The notes beneath the pieces are model-generated. The model worked only from the letters and a program-made list of their open reading frames with translations. It was not told where the DNA came from and did no database searches. From Isoetes taiwanensis (taxonomy: Eukaryota; Streptophyta; Lycopodiopsida; Isoetales; Isoetaceae), in assembly GCA_021234155.1 (NCBI GenBank), contig JAJEKV010000032.1, forward strand, positions 6,728,736 to 6,792,735: DNA of 64,000 nucleotides. The letters run 5' to 3'. Positions 34,583 through 46,737 of this stretch are shown in pieces. Within the stretch, counting starts at the first letter, position 1, and every line of letters starts with the position of its first letter. Made by a program: the position numbers and the translations under genes.

Positions 34583-37500
34583 TCAGAACACCCTTTGACC
34601 CAGTACAGCAGTCCCATGACTAACAGGCTTTGGGACAGCCCTGACACCAGCCATTCCAAAGTTCTCATCTTCGTCTTTGACTCTCCATGAACGATCTTTC
34701 TTTCTTACCGGTTTCTTATGCATCTTATGCATTTTATGCATTATTTTTCTTGAGTCTCTATCTTTATTGGCATTGGAAATATTTTCAACATCCAACTTGT
34801 CAACATCGAAAATTGTCAGGTCTTCAGCACCATAGTCTTCAGTTGAAGTGCCAGCGTTATTCTGTTCCCCAATGTGATCCTCAACATCATCCCCACCAGT
34901 CTGTCTCCCAAGATTATCCTCAACCTCATCACTAACATATCCTCCTTCAGTATGGCCTTCATTTGGAGGTCCGTGGCAATAAAGCAGTTTCCCATTGAAG
35001 TAATCTTTCAGAATATGTCTAGCTGCCCGAACTTCATCAGGGAGTCCACTATGAATCAAATAGCCTCTTGACAGTGCATATGACCTCAACAACTCTGATG
35101 AAAATGGTGGCCTGTCCTGCTTTTCATAAGGCTTTGGCAGAGGAAGAGAAATACCATATGTTCTCTCTAAACTTCCACGAGAGACACGATTTGCAACCAC
35201 TTGCACAGGACCTCTGTAATCAGTTAATCTGTCTACTGGTATAACCCCAGATGCTACCATATCAGATTTTGAACTCGTAAATGATGGAAAGACTAATCCT
35301 GGACAATCACATAGCATAACCCTGTCACTAACTATTAATGTCTGGAAATGTCGTGTTTTACCAGGAGTAGATGTAACTCCTGTGCGTTTTTGTCCAATTA
35401 ACGCATTAATGGTAGAGCTCTTCCCTACGTTTGGGTAGCCCACAAAGCCAATTGCTATTCGCTTGGAGTCTTCTTTTGTAGAATTCTTATCCTCTTGATT
35501 TGTGTCATCATAAGCCCTTGTAGACGAAGCATTTGCCTCCATACTTTCACCAATCTTTGTTAGAGTCCCAAGAAGACCTTCCCGTGTCAATATCTTTATA
35601 TCATTATCAATGCAACCTACTTCTGAGATATAAACACCATCAGAGGACACATGCAATCCACCAATATCCTGAAGCTTCCCTTCCTGTACAACATTTGCAA
35701 GCTTTGCAGACCAGAAAAAGTAGTTCATGCCTTTGGACTTGAAGTACCTTGACCATGCTTTTCTGCACAGGGGTGAAACATAATGTTACCATGTGCCACT
35801 GAAGTTGGAGAACAAAACCAAACACAATAAAAATGTCACTACCAATACATCACCTCAATGGAATGGGCAAGAGATCTGCCTTATTGAGAAGTAAATAGCA
35901 CTTTTTCCTTGCATCGATTTCTTGAACATATGCCTGGAAACCAAACATTATAATGCATCGTCAGGATGATATCACTGCTGAAAAGTTGGCAAAGTCATTA
36001 CACCTCTAAATCTGGGCACCGATAAAACAACGGGTCACGGGCATCCACAACAGTTATAACCTGGTTAAAAAAGAAAAAATCCGACATCAGAAAATGGACA
36101 CGGCATAAAAATTGTTTTTCCCTTTCCAATCTATAAAACCAGGACATGATCCTTTATTTTCATAAATTTACAGCAAGTTCAATTGAAAGATTGCCTCCTC
36201 AAAAGGCTAATATGAAGAAAGTGTTCAAACGAACATATGCAGTTGAACTTAGGCAGATTAAACAGGAATACAGAGACCAGAGATGCAGACGTGGACAACA
36301 GTTTCAAACATCCAAAAGGACTCTTTTAACTCAAATATGTCACAACAGATTTGAGGAAAAGGCAACATCATTTACACAATGGAAGATGTCTTGACAGTAA
36401 AAAAGAATGATTTCGAAGGGGGATAAAATAAGAAAAGATAATCGAGCATTACCAAATCGCTGCGTTCAATCACTCGCCACAGTTGCCTCCATATCTCCAA
36501 ATTCTTCTCAAATGGAGTAAGCACAAGCTTCTCATTTTCTTCTAACCTAAAACACATTCATTCTTATAAGTAATCTGCTACCATACAAACCCATGAAAGC
36601 AAAAACGATGAAGACTTGCAGAACACCAGCGTACTGCTATACCAATAGAAAAGGACAAATGTCTTTATACCCTGACATTTTTTCTTTTATGCCAAACTCA
36701 ACCAACATATACATATGGAATTCTAACTCGAGTTTACTATTGTCCAATTGGATCTCAGAACATCCATAAAGTTCACTCCATAAATATTGGCAGCTCTTGG
36801 TTCCTCGAAGTGGTTCCATCCAGCAAACACAACTTAAGCAACATGTTACAACAAACTAGCATTGCCTCAGTGACCTTCAAATTTACGTTGACTGGTGCTA
36901 GCAATAAAAGTTTGCATTAAGTTGTGAAGCAATAATATAAATCTTCCCACTGATTAGTATTGTTTAAACTACTGAGACAGAACTTCTGCATAAACGTTTG
37001 GCTCTTAGAACATTCCAAATCTGAGAACATTCCCGATATAAGAAGAAGCCAATGAAACTGACATCTTTATTATCCTACTTACTTACCTGCTCTATGGTAT
37101 GCATTACAGGAATATACAGATTCTTATTTATTCATTCAGCCAATAACAAAGGGACAAACTTAGAGGAGGCAAAAGAAATAAACTGGCCACATTTGCATAC
37201 AAACCTCACTAATCCCCTACGCCACGTTAGAAAAGCATCTCGTTCTTGAGCGTCAAGTTCCTTGGTAGTCATCCCTTCATGCCATTTTGGCCTGGAAATC
37301 ACATTTTGACAGTTAGTCAGAGAATCAAGCAACATACAAAGGCAAACATGACCTGCAAAACAAGAAATCAACCGCATTCTATAATGCTGCAACAAATTTA
37401 CCACTGTACCTTCTCGGAATAGTCAGAATATTTTGGTGCAGGGCCTCTTCCAAGTGCTTGTCAGCAGCCAATTCAGCATCCTCTCCACTACAAAAGAAAA

Positions 37501-37989
37501 CATAAGCACACAAGAAGTTAATACATATTGCTTTTTATAATGCAAAAAAATGACTGTTTATTGCTACGACACTATTTGTGCTGCAATGTTATCAATCCCA
37601 GTTTCTTCAGTGGCATAGAGGAAGTGAAATAGAGAATACACGTCAGAATATTGGGAAGGTACTAAGTCGTTCTACGCTTACTACTGCCTTACAGACTTTA
37701 TGGACTCACAAAGTGGGCTATAATTGGCATTCAAAACTTGATACTAAAACTTCCGGACAATCAGACCATACCTGGAACCAAGAATTTCCGGAAGGGGGTG
37801 TGTGGACGAGAAAATGCGGCCTGCGGATTCCGCCTGTTCCAGCACTTCGTCTAGGTCGGTAACATCGATAATCGACTCCAATATGTTTTTGGAGGATTCC
37901 GGTGTTCCTTCTCTACGTTGAAGGGATGCCTTGGTTCTGTTCTTGATCAAGCTGATACCTGGGGCTTCCTTCTTCTTAGCCCCTCCCAT
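34583..37989 (-). CDS. LSG1: LSG1-type large-subunit GTPase, seven exons, intact
   Basis: LSG1 is a circularly permuted cytoplasmic GTPase that acts in late 60S ribosomal subunit maturation, including release of the export adaptor NMD3. CDS exons by splice signals and phase are 37772-37989, 37410-37487, 37205-37291, 36453-36546, 36004-36060, 35854-35933 and 34583-35762. They join in frame to 597 residues with GT-AG introns, normal for plant LSG1. Conserved stretches include SLEENEKLVL-like EENEKLVLTPFEKN (exon 4), VVDARDPLFYRCPDLE (exon 5), the G4 motif NKAD at residues 195-198, G1 GYPNVGKSS at 313-321 and G3 DCPG at 357-360. G4 before G1 shows the permutation. A basic KMHKMHKK-rich C-terminus follows. 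The start ATG at 37989 gives a lysine-rich N-terminus as in the family. No stop or frameshift is seen. Confidence 0.95.
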
Positions 37990-38084
37990 TTCCTTCTACT
38001 CCGGCTGTTGCACTTGCTGAAATCTACGTTGTCTGATAAACCCTAAATATCGATACAATGACATTACAATTATGCCCCGTATTA

Positions 38085-38495
38085 GGGCCTTTTCACACGA
38101 CGTCTTATAATATGGCTGTCCCATTTCATATAAGATATCATTTGTGACTCCAAAGCAAAAAATAAGACACACAAATATAAGTTGTTTTCACACTACAGGG
38201 TGTCTTATGTAAATGAGACACTAACAAATACTAGTGTGAAAACTATCACAAAATAAGACCACCTTTTATTTTGAATATGATTGGTGAATAGAATAAAATA
38301 GAATGTCTTATTTTATGGCGGGGCCCCGGTATAAAATAAGACTCCATTGCCCTTACCGAACCTATTCAAACCTACCCGAACCTAAATGAGACATGTCTTA
38401 TATGGTTCCGTGTGAAAACCAGTTCTTCTTAAATGTTGACATGGACCAATAGTATGCCTTAAAATATAAGACACACTAGTCGTGTGAAAAGCCCC
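38085..38495 (+). mobile_element. Harbinger/Tourist-like MITE, copy 1
   Basis: The 411-bp element starts GGGCCTTTTCACACGA and ends TCGTGTGAAAAGCCCC, which are inverted copies. It is flanked by a 3-bp TTA duplication (38082-38084 and 38496-38498), as expected for PIF/Harbinger elements. Recurrent AATAAGAC blocks occur inside. It sits about 95 bp upstream of the LSG1 start codon, so it must overlap or adjoin that promoter. Copy 2 is at 51864-52276. Confidence 0.92.
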
Positions 38496-38508
38496 TTATT
38501 GGGTATTA

Positions 38509-38536
38509 TTGGGTTGCCCGAAGGGCAAACCCAATG
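38509..38536. other. Short hairpin TTGGGTTGCCC-GAA-GGGCAAACCCAA
   Basis: A near-perfect inverted repeat lies directly beside the MITE. It could fold as a short RNA or DNA hairpin; no function can be assigned. Confidence 0.5.
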
Positions 38537-38896
38537 GCCGTTTGATATATTGCTTGATGTGCATTTTTTGGACGCCCAGATTGCAAAGTGGAGCCGCGTT
38601 AGTTAGGGTGCGTAAAGATCTTCCTTGCCATCCACTTGCATGAGTTGTCATTAGGGTCCGGTCACATGATGCCGTCAACAGGGATTTTTCCCTAGACCCC
38701 TCAAACTTTGGAAGTCAGCGCACACAATAATGTTGAGCTAGGCTCCAACATTTGCCTGACATCGCCATAGCCCAACCAACTGCCTCTTGACCTTGCCTAG
38801 CCTGGCCACAGCCCTGCCATAGCCTACCTAGCTCTGCCGGACCTGACATGCCCCTGCCATAGCCTAAACCTTGCTTGACGTGCCGCACCCCCAGTC

Positions 38897-40318
38897 ATGG
38901 CCACAGAAGATGGGCCAGCCTGGGAAAACCAAGGCGAGGGGCCACACGCAAAACAAATTCCGTCGGCAATCATGGGCGGGGAGAGTCATCCTCCATAAAG
39001 AAGGAGGCTCGGGCTAAGGCTAAGGCCCCTCGCCGTGGCCCGCCCGGCCTACGGAAGGGATTGATTGCTCGGACCACCACGAAACTCCCGCTCGGCAGAG
39101 AATTGGAGCCACGCCAAAGCGGGCGTGGAGGCTAACAAAGGCCGCGATTGAGGCTAACAAAGGTGCACTTTGGCCGGGCATGGCGGTGGAGATGGAGTCC
39201 TCGGCACCCCATGTGCTCGGAAGGCAACCGGTGGTCGAGAAGAACCGCATCCGCGGGCACGAGACCCGCGACACAAAGACGTAGAAGATGGCCTTGGCAC
39301 GGCACACCGAACGCGGCAGCGAGGCCAGGCGGGGCTCGCCGACATGCGGGCCCGTCTAGACTCGTGGTTCATCACTCACGGACACCATGACGCAGAGAGG
39401 GAGGCCGGGCAATGCACGAGCGATGGTCATGTGTCCCGGTGTCCGGCCCGACCGAGGTTGAGGAAGCCACCACCATGGCACGGGGAGGCAGGCAGCTCTT
39501 GCGAGCGGCCGGCACCACGGCCGGGTTCGCCAGAGTAACGACGGAGCAGCAAGCCCGCTCGGGCCTTCGTGCCGGGGGCTCGAGCACGCCCTCGCTACTC
39601 GAGCACGGAGCTCCGGGGTTGCGGGCAGCCATCCATAGAGCGGGGCGGGGTCTCCCCTACCCAGGTTCATAGTCGGTGCGGCGGCAGGTGAGGAGATGGC
39701 CAAGCGGCAGCAGGCCCCGCAAGAGATGTGCTCCCGGCTTCAGGGCGAGAACCCCGCGAACCCCGGTATGCACAGCGCGGCCCGGCGGCCGGGACCCACG
39801 CCTTTGCTGCCCGCGTCAAGCCACCCCCGCCATCCCGGCCACCACCACCCCGGCCAAAGACAGGCCCTGCGCCCACCTTTGACTTCGAGGGCATGAGAAC
39901 TCCAAGAGCGCGAGACGGAGAGGCCACACACTGGTAGTCCGTGCATGCGAGGAAGAGGGGGGATAGTCTCGCCCACAACATCCGAACACACATTCTCGAC
40001 GGATGACATTCCCGGGCGATTCACATTTCCGAAAGCAGCCCGCCATGGGGCTCCGGCGCTGGGTCGAACCGCATTGTCATATTCGCGGTTGCGGATGCGC
40101 ATGTGCGTGATGCCATATTGCGCCAGGGCAAGATGCTGACGGGGACGTCCCTGTACGTGGACCAGGACCTCACACCCGCACAACAGGAGGCACGCAGACA
40201 AGAGCTTGTGAGGGTCAGAGGCATCCGCCACCAAGGGGGTGCCGCGGGATTGGTTCGGGGCAGGATGCACATTTTCCACCCGCCACGCTTTGCTGCGGAC
40301 CCGCGGCTCAATCAATGA
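38897..40318 (+). pseudogene. LINE-D ORF1, heavily decayed
   Basis: A segment at 39260-39410 aligns by eye with the LINE-A coiled coil (VEDGL...LADMRARLDSW against LEDGL...LADMQAHIDSL). The C-terminal domain at 40080-40318 keeps DAILRQGKMLTGTSLYVDQD and the following Arg-rich stretch. The frame is broken repeatedly between. Many overlapping open frames here are by-products of high G+C. Confidence 0.65.
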
Positions 40319-40506
40319 TTGAGCGTGGCCACGATTCTACTTCTCCTACCATAGCCCCCCCTTCTCATACTCCTACTCCTGCTCCCTCACGACCCACGCC
40401 CTCCCAGCCACATGCTGCCTCCGCTCCAACTACTTCTCACTCAGCCTCTGCTTCCCGTCCTCCCCCCGCGACTCAGGCTGCGCATACCACTGCTGCTGAT
40501 AAATAG

Positions 40507-43500
40507 GAATTGTGCCTCCGGGTGGTCTCATGGAATTGTCGAGGCTTCCCTTGGCAGAAGGGGGACAGTCTCAACTCCGTGGCAGCCGATATGGATCTCA
40601 TCTTTCTCATGGAGACATGGGAGCATCTTTGAGCCGCTGAGCTACCTTATCTGCCGGATTACCAACATTTCTCGGTCTTCAATACCTGTACAGGACAGAG
40701 GGGTCATGGTGGGGTTGCTTGCTACTACCGGACAACCTTGGCACATTCGGTTACCCTCCAGAAGACAGACATACACAACCGGTACTTGTGGGTTCGTGTG
40801 CATAATACCAGTGGCAACCCTCTTTTTCTGGCCGCCTGTTATTTCCCTCACGCAGAGAGCACCTTCTATCGCAGCCACTCCGATGCGGATAGGATGGACC
40901 CTTATGTCGATCTATATGATGACATACAGCAGCACAAGCAATTGGGTAGGGTCGTCCTTCTTGGGGATTTCAATGCACGGACATGAGTAGAGCAACCCAT
41001 GAGACTTGACCCCCTCGTTGATGATGTCCTGCAACTACGTCCCGCAGAGGCAACCTGGCCACGAGGATCGGATGACAGCCAGGTCACTCGCTTTGGCAGA
41101 CAGTTGCTCCTGCTATGTGGTATTTTTGACTTGATAATTTGCAATGGCCTGTCACAGTGGCCCGCTTCTCGCAAATGCACCTGCAGACAGGGCAATCAGG
41201 GGGGAGGGTCTAGTGTGGTGGACTATGTGCTCGTAGTTGTACAAGATATGCATCTCATCAGTCGTTTCCGTATGGGCACCGACAGTCGGGATGAGGAGGT
41301 CGACTCAGATCACCTCCCACTTTATTTGGACATGGTCAAGCCGCCAGGACCCCCACTATGCCAGCCCCTCGCCATCCTCAGTTGCGACTGGATTATGAGC
41401 AGGCAGAGGACTACGTCGAGATGCTCATGGGCGCCTCCGCCGGCAATTTCGCGGACCCCACACTAGAGCGCCAGCCGGAACCAGGGTTGATCGAGCTATT
41501 ACGGGATCACGGCGGGCATGTGCTTTGGCGACACACCGCCGCCGCCGCCGTCGGGGAAAGCAACATTTAAAGAATCGGTAGTTTGATGCGGAGTGTAAAG
41601 AACGCAAGCACCAGCTCCGTCACATTCTGGATCCAGGTACCCGCTTGCAGGCCACCACACGCATCAGCGCCCATCCGAAGGAGAAAGGCATGGTACCTTG
41701 CGGGTGCATCGAGGGGAGATGTTGACTGCTGGACACTCATCCTCAAACCTTTTAGAGAGTGCTTTGAAGGCCAGCCCGACCTCTGGGGGACATCACACGG
41801 GCGGTGGGAGCGGTGATTTTGCAAGCAGCTCTATGACCCCCACCGAGACGCCAGCGTGCGCCCATACCCCCACGGATGGCCCCCATTGGTTCTCGCGGAG
41901 GAGGATGTTGTGGAGGGCCCGCGGGCCGGGCTAATGGGAAGGCAACCGACCTCGATGGTATGCGTGCCGAAGTTACTCAAATGGGTAGGGCGGCCACCGG
42001 TGCCGATCCTCACTACCCTGTTCAGCGAGCATTGCGGGAAGGTTTCCCCGACAATGGACCACAAGCGGGGTTGTCCCTATTCACAAGGCGAAGCGATCCT
42101 GCTTTGTCCAGGCCAATACCGGACGATCATGGTCGATTCAAGATTTGCCAAACTATTGGTCGGCATTCTCGGCGGCTAGATTGACCCGCTTAGGCGGAGG
42201 CGGCGGATGTCGCGAGCCCTCACACAAGCAGACTTTAGACCCGCCACTCAACGATTGACCATATCTTTACATCGCTGGCACGCGATTGAAGAAATCGAAA
42301 CCATCGGCAGGACTTGTATTGTTGCTTTGTGGACTTAGCGAAGGCTTTTTGATCTGGTCCCGGGGAAAAGCTATGGGCTAGGATGCAAGGCTAATAAGAA
42401 TTTGCGCGCACGTGCGTAATGCCATATACTGTTGTATGAGAGTTGTTTTGGCAGGATGCAGCCGACGGGCCAAGCATTCACCACTAGTATCGGGGTCCCA
42501 CAGGGCTGCCCCCTCTCACCAACACTTTTTGGCCTCTACATTGACCAATTAGAGCCCTGGCTTACTGAGCATGGGGGGGATGGCATACAGCTTTTGCATC
42601 ACGTCATCCGCCAGCTCATCTATGCGGACGATGTTGACCTTCTGGCCCACACCCCAGAAGCTATGCAGTCTCATCTAGATGCCCTAGACACATTCTGCCA
42701 GGCTATAGACATGCGCGTGAATCTGGCCAAGACCAGGGTGGTTCTCATATCCTCTTCACGCCACCCCACGCCTCCTGCACTCACATATCGGGGACAGCCT
42801 GTGGAGGTCACGCCCACCTACAAGTACCTAGGGGTGAAGTTCCCCTCCTCGCTCTGTTGGGAGGCGTCCATCCGCTATGGGTATTGCCAGCCGAAAGCGC
42901 TTTTATGTCATGCGTAACAAGAGTCCACCGAGCAGAGAGCTCTATGATTGGGGCCATTAGTCACATATGTTCGGGGTGGTCGAGTCCCTGTCCTTCAGAT
43001 GTGGTCGAGGTTTGGGACCAGAACGACTTGGAGCAGTGCGAAGGCATTTTTGGCGGGCACTTGGGGGTGAAACCTTCACCCCTATCGGTTCTGCCGCGCA
43101 GAGGCGGATTCTTTGCGCTTCGTGGCAGCCCTTGATAGACACATCGTCTATTTTCTAAAGTAGTTAATATGGGTGATGCTTTCGGCTCCGCGACCGGGCT
43201 TCTGTTGTGGCAATGGGGCCCTGTGGCTCGGGCCTTTGTTGGAGGGGTAAGAGATATCGATGGTTCGCCGAGATGGAACGGCGGGAGCACGAATCTGCGT
43301 CGCGGTGGACACAGAGGCCCGATCGTGGCGCCCCCTACGGAAGTACTGGACGCTTGCTTCCTTGGCAAGCTCACGGGATCCGGCTCTAGAGCAGGTCAAA
43401 GCGGCCCATTACAAGGAGCACATCAACCAGCGTTGGCTTCCGAGGCCCGCAACTCTACAAGGCGTTCCCACCGCCTCGAAAAGCGCTTGGACTCATTGCC

Positions 43501-43867
43501 TCCATTCGCAGGTGCCCACCATCTTCGCGATCGAGGCAGGCGCAGGTGGTGGGGGAGCCCCCGCCAGACGGGCTCTGTCGGTCTTTGTCAAGGGGGTGCC
43601 ATTGAGGATGAGACTCACACTTTCGAGTTGCCCGGCATTGACCGATCGGGCGGATACATTCCCTTTAGTGCGGTAGGACTTGCCCCTACATTTGCCGATG
43701 AACACCGCCGTCGATGCGTGCTCGGGGTCATACATTCAGGAGGTACTGGATCTGCGAGCCCACCTTTGCCCCCGCCTGGCTGCCCTTTGATCAGGCACTA
43801 CGACATGAGTGTATATATTTTTGTGTTTTTGCATTTCGTATATTGGAACAGTTTGTCAGCAGGCTGA
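40507..43867 (+). pseudogene. LINE-D ORF2 (endonuclease-RT), broken
   Basis: The endonuclease runs in one frame from 40507 to about 41345 with only two stops (40630-40632 and 40984-40986). It keeps VVSWNCRGF, METWEH, GDFNART and DSDHLPL, and it retains the piece that LINE-A lost. The RT part is shattered between 41350 and 42430, then readable at 42432-42917 with PQGCPLSPTLF and an intact YADD at 42621-42632, followed by YKYLGVKF. The C-terminal zinc-cluster region near 43560-43640 is recognisable but shifted. Confidence 0.82.
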
Positions 43868-43880
43868 TTGCTGCCACGCG

Positions 43881-43922
43881 ATTTTCCCTCGAAAACCCTT
43901 CGGGGCGGGGGTTTTTTAATCC
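43881..43922 (+). other. LINE 3'-end hairpin motif, LINE-D copy
   Basis: It is nearly identical to the LINE-A motif, including CCTCGAAAACCCTTCGGGGC and the GGGGGTTTTTTAA arm. The surrounding 3' UTR of the two elements is more diverged than this block, which suggests constraint on the motif. Confidence 0.7.
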
Positions 43923-44312
43923 GGGTAGTAATCCACTTGCTGCGCTTTTGTATTGGGTCCTATAGACCGATTGGTCTCCGTGGACGATAAAAATACCTTC
44001 CTTCCTTCCTTCCTTCCTGTTGCCATCAACATTTTTTTTTCTCGGGTCACATGATCCTATCAGACTCAAGGATCCACGTTTCAAAGAAATAATGGAAGCA
44101 AGAAAATTTTGCGCCCCTGTTTGTGATCTGGCAGAGGATTGCTGCCAAGTGCTATAAAATCATCCACATGTCCTCATCTCTGAAATCCCTGTTGATGGCA
44201 ATGCTTCCAACCAATGCAGGAGCTCGCTGAACGGATTGCTATCAACAGGGTTTCTTCCCTGTCAAAATTTAGCATGTGATCTCTTCATTTTCTATCATTG
44301 ACGTCATGCGAA

Positions 44313-44440
44313 CCCTGTTGACGGCATCATGTGACCGCACCCTTAGGGCGCCATCTAACTGCCCATTGTGCTTCCTTGCCATCATACTTGTATGAGTTGT
44401 CGTTAGGGCTCCATCTAACTGTCCATTGTGCTTCTCCATC
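44313..44440 (+). repeat. Cluster of short direct and inverted repeats flanking LINE-D
   Basis: CCCTGTTGACGGCATCATGT at 44313 begins a 25-mer that occurs exactly inverted at 38659-38683. TTCCTTGCCATC...GAGTTGTC.TTAGGG at 44372-44408 is a direct repeat of 38621-38656. CCATCTAACTG.CCATTGTG occurs twice, 61 bp apart. The pattern points to rearranged repeats on both sides of LINE-D. Confidence 0.65.
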
Positions 44441-44684
44441 CACTAACTCCCCAGTTTCGTATTCTATCGCCCAATACATAGCTTCCCCCTAGGTATTTCG
44501 TCGCCATACCCCAACTTCGAGCTCTTTTACTTGCTTCAGGGAGTCATGGCTGCCCATTTTGGTTGCAACTTTGGAGTCTACAGTTTGGGAGCTTCATATT
44601 GAGTATAGCCTTCAGGATCCCTGGAGTTGGGGTTTGCTAGTTAAATGCACTAAAGTCGGCACCGAAGATCTCACTTAAATCATC

Positions 44685-45254
44685 ATGGCAGCCATGAAGG
44701 CATTCATAGCAATCCTAACTTTTATTTTGGTGTCAAGTTTTGCAACCGCAACGATGAAGTAAGACAAGAATCTGGAAGAGATTCTCCAAAGGTTTATTTT
44801 GATGTGAAATCCATGGGAAGGAAGTAGGTCGTGTGGTTTAGAGCTCTTTGTATTGGTGAGAAAGGAATGGGATCCAATGGTAAGGCTTTGCATTATAAAG
44901 GCGGCATTTTTCACCATATTATCCCTAGTTTTATGATCTAAGAAGGGGATTTTACCCATGGAGATGGAAGGGAAGGAGAATCTGCCTATGGGGTCAAGTT
45001 TTTGCAGATGAAAACTTCAAGCTTAAGCACACTAGCCCTAGTGTCCTTTCTATAGCACATGCAGGATCTAATACTAATGGACCTCATTTCTTCGTCATTA
45101 CCGTTAAGACTGGCTGGCTTGATGGTAGACATGTTGTGTTTGGGAAGTTATCAGTGGAATGGATATTGTTTTTGAGGTTGCGGCTGAAGGTGCTCTGAGT
45201 GGAGCTCCAAAAATACTGTTATTGATGGTGATAGTGAAGGGCTTTCCATGTTAA
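44685..45254 (+). pseudogene. Processed cyclophilin pseudogene (secretory type)
   Basis: Cyclophilins are peptidyl-prolyl cis-trans isomerases. The start ATG at 44685 is followed by a hydrophobic signal-peptide-like stretch ending SFATA, as in ER or secreted plant cyclophilins. Further pieces in shifting frames are [44 protein letters not shown] and [11 protein letters not shown], then [12 protein letters not shown] and a C-terminal block ending near a TAA at 45252. In-frame stops and at least three frameshifts disable it. The signal peptide runs straight into the domain without introns, so a retrotransposed mRNA is the simplest source. I see no clear poly(A) remnant. Confidence 0.85.
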
Positions 45255-46735
45255 CATACTTTGTTCATTTGCTCAGAAATTTCGTTAAAACATTTTTACT
45301 TTTATTTGTAATCAGAATCGATGAATGAATGCAACAAATTAACTTATTCTAAGTTGTGCATTTTTTATATTTTTCTTTCTATGTAATAAAACTCTATATC
45401 TATACATCCTAAATGAAACTGGAAGCATGTGGTAAATATAGAAATAACAAGACATCCAAAATCCAAAAAACCTAAATCTGAGGTATTCTACATACATATA
45501 GAATCTGTATATGCAATTTTCATTGTACAAAATAAAGCAGGTATTCAATAACACACAAGACAAATATTCTAGATAGACCACATTATTTTAGATAGACGTT
45601 GTTTCTTGTAGCCTTTTTAGCATATCAGACTCTAACTTAAGCATCTTTCACATATCATCAGTTTAAATTTACAAAATAGTCATAAGGACAATCCATAGCG
45701 TGTTAGTATCTTTTTTTATTAGTAAATTGGCACCAACCAATTCTTCTTTTACAATATTGGAACATAACATACAGAAAATGGTCTAAACTTATTCTCATTG
45801 AGCAATGTTGGCAGTGTGTGTAAAAAATGAACTTCTCTTAGTATTCCTCTTTGATTAATCTTCCTTTATCGAATGGCTTTTTGCCAAGAAATATGGGAGC
45901 ATGTTCCATATCCTCAAGGTTAAGGACGAGTCAATGTCATCATTGCATCATTAGCTACTTTCTTATCATCCCATAAACTACTATCAATAAAGTAGTTTTG
46001 ATGGATGGAGCAACTACGTTTCTGAAGCTTTGGAAACATATAGGATTGAAAAGTTACTGCATTTGGGTTTCATAATTTTTGGACCTAGTGGTTGTGACGT
46101 TGCGCGAACGTATACGATGCTCCCATCGTATAAATATGGGAAATCCCTTTTCCTAGCAACTCGATTACCAGAAAATGCCATTCATCTGACTCATGCCACT
46201 TATGATGGCCAAGTGTCCGAGTGAAGAACACGAAGGTGTCATTCGCCCCATGCCTTCTCTAAGATGTCCTATACTGCGGAAGCGTACATACATGTTAGCA
46301 CAAGCAACCATATACATAAAATAATATGCCATCACGAAGGATGGTCCAACCATCATCAATACGGAACATCAATGTAATACTAACATACCATAGAAAATGC
46401 ATCATAAATGAGAGTTCTAACCTAGGCTCAAACTCAAAGAGGGTCGACTGACGGTCAGGATCTCCGGATAACAATAGATAGAATCATGACAATGGCATTG
46501 GCTGGTAGACCATTCCATCTGTCCCTCCTATGCACACTTTGCAGATAGGCTGAAACATGCTATGGCGTGATTGTAGCCTACCAGAGACGTATAGGAATAA
46601 AAAACCCAGAGGACAATCAGATCCAACTGAGCATGGCCCACCCATCTAAGAATGACAGTATAATACAGTTCACACCATTTTCCTCTCCTACAAAGAGAAG
46701 AATAATATATAATCATGTTCATAGAAAAGTTACTT
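45255..46735. other. Gene-free interval
   Basis: Only short frames occur. A perfect small palindrome TATACGATG-CTCC-CATCGTATA lies near 46110-46131. Nothing else could be supported. Confidence 0.55.
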
Positions 46736-46737
46736 TA

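Larger units (their letters stand above)
38897..44018 (+). mobile_element. LINE-D, GC-rich degenerate relative of LINE-A
   Basis: It has the same gene order as LINE-A: ORF1 with coiled coil and L1-ORF1p-like C-terminus, endonuclease, RT, C-terminal part, 3' hairpin motif (43881-43922) and a tetranucleotide CTTC tail (43998-44018). The 5' region lacks the LINE-A monomers and is C-rich, with repeated CCATAGCC. The body is visibly richer in G+C than LINE-A and its surroundings. No target duplication was found; the 5' limit is a guess at the first plausible ORF1 ATG. Confidence 0.8.

Noticed and set aside
39020-39993. Many overlapping frames of 60-190 codons
   Set aside because: High G+C lowers stop frequency; only the plus-strand pieces resembling LINE ORF1 have homology support.
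46110-46131. Short perfect palindrome as a regulatory site
   Set aside because: Single occurrence in gene-free DNA; chance is likely.
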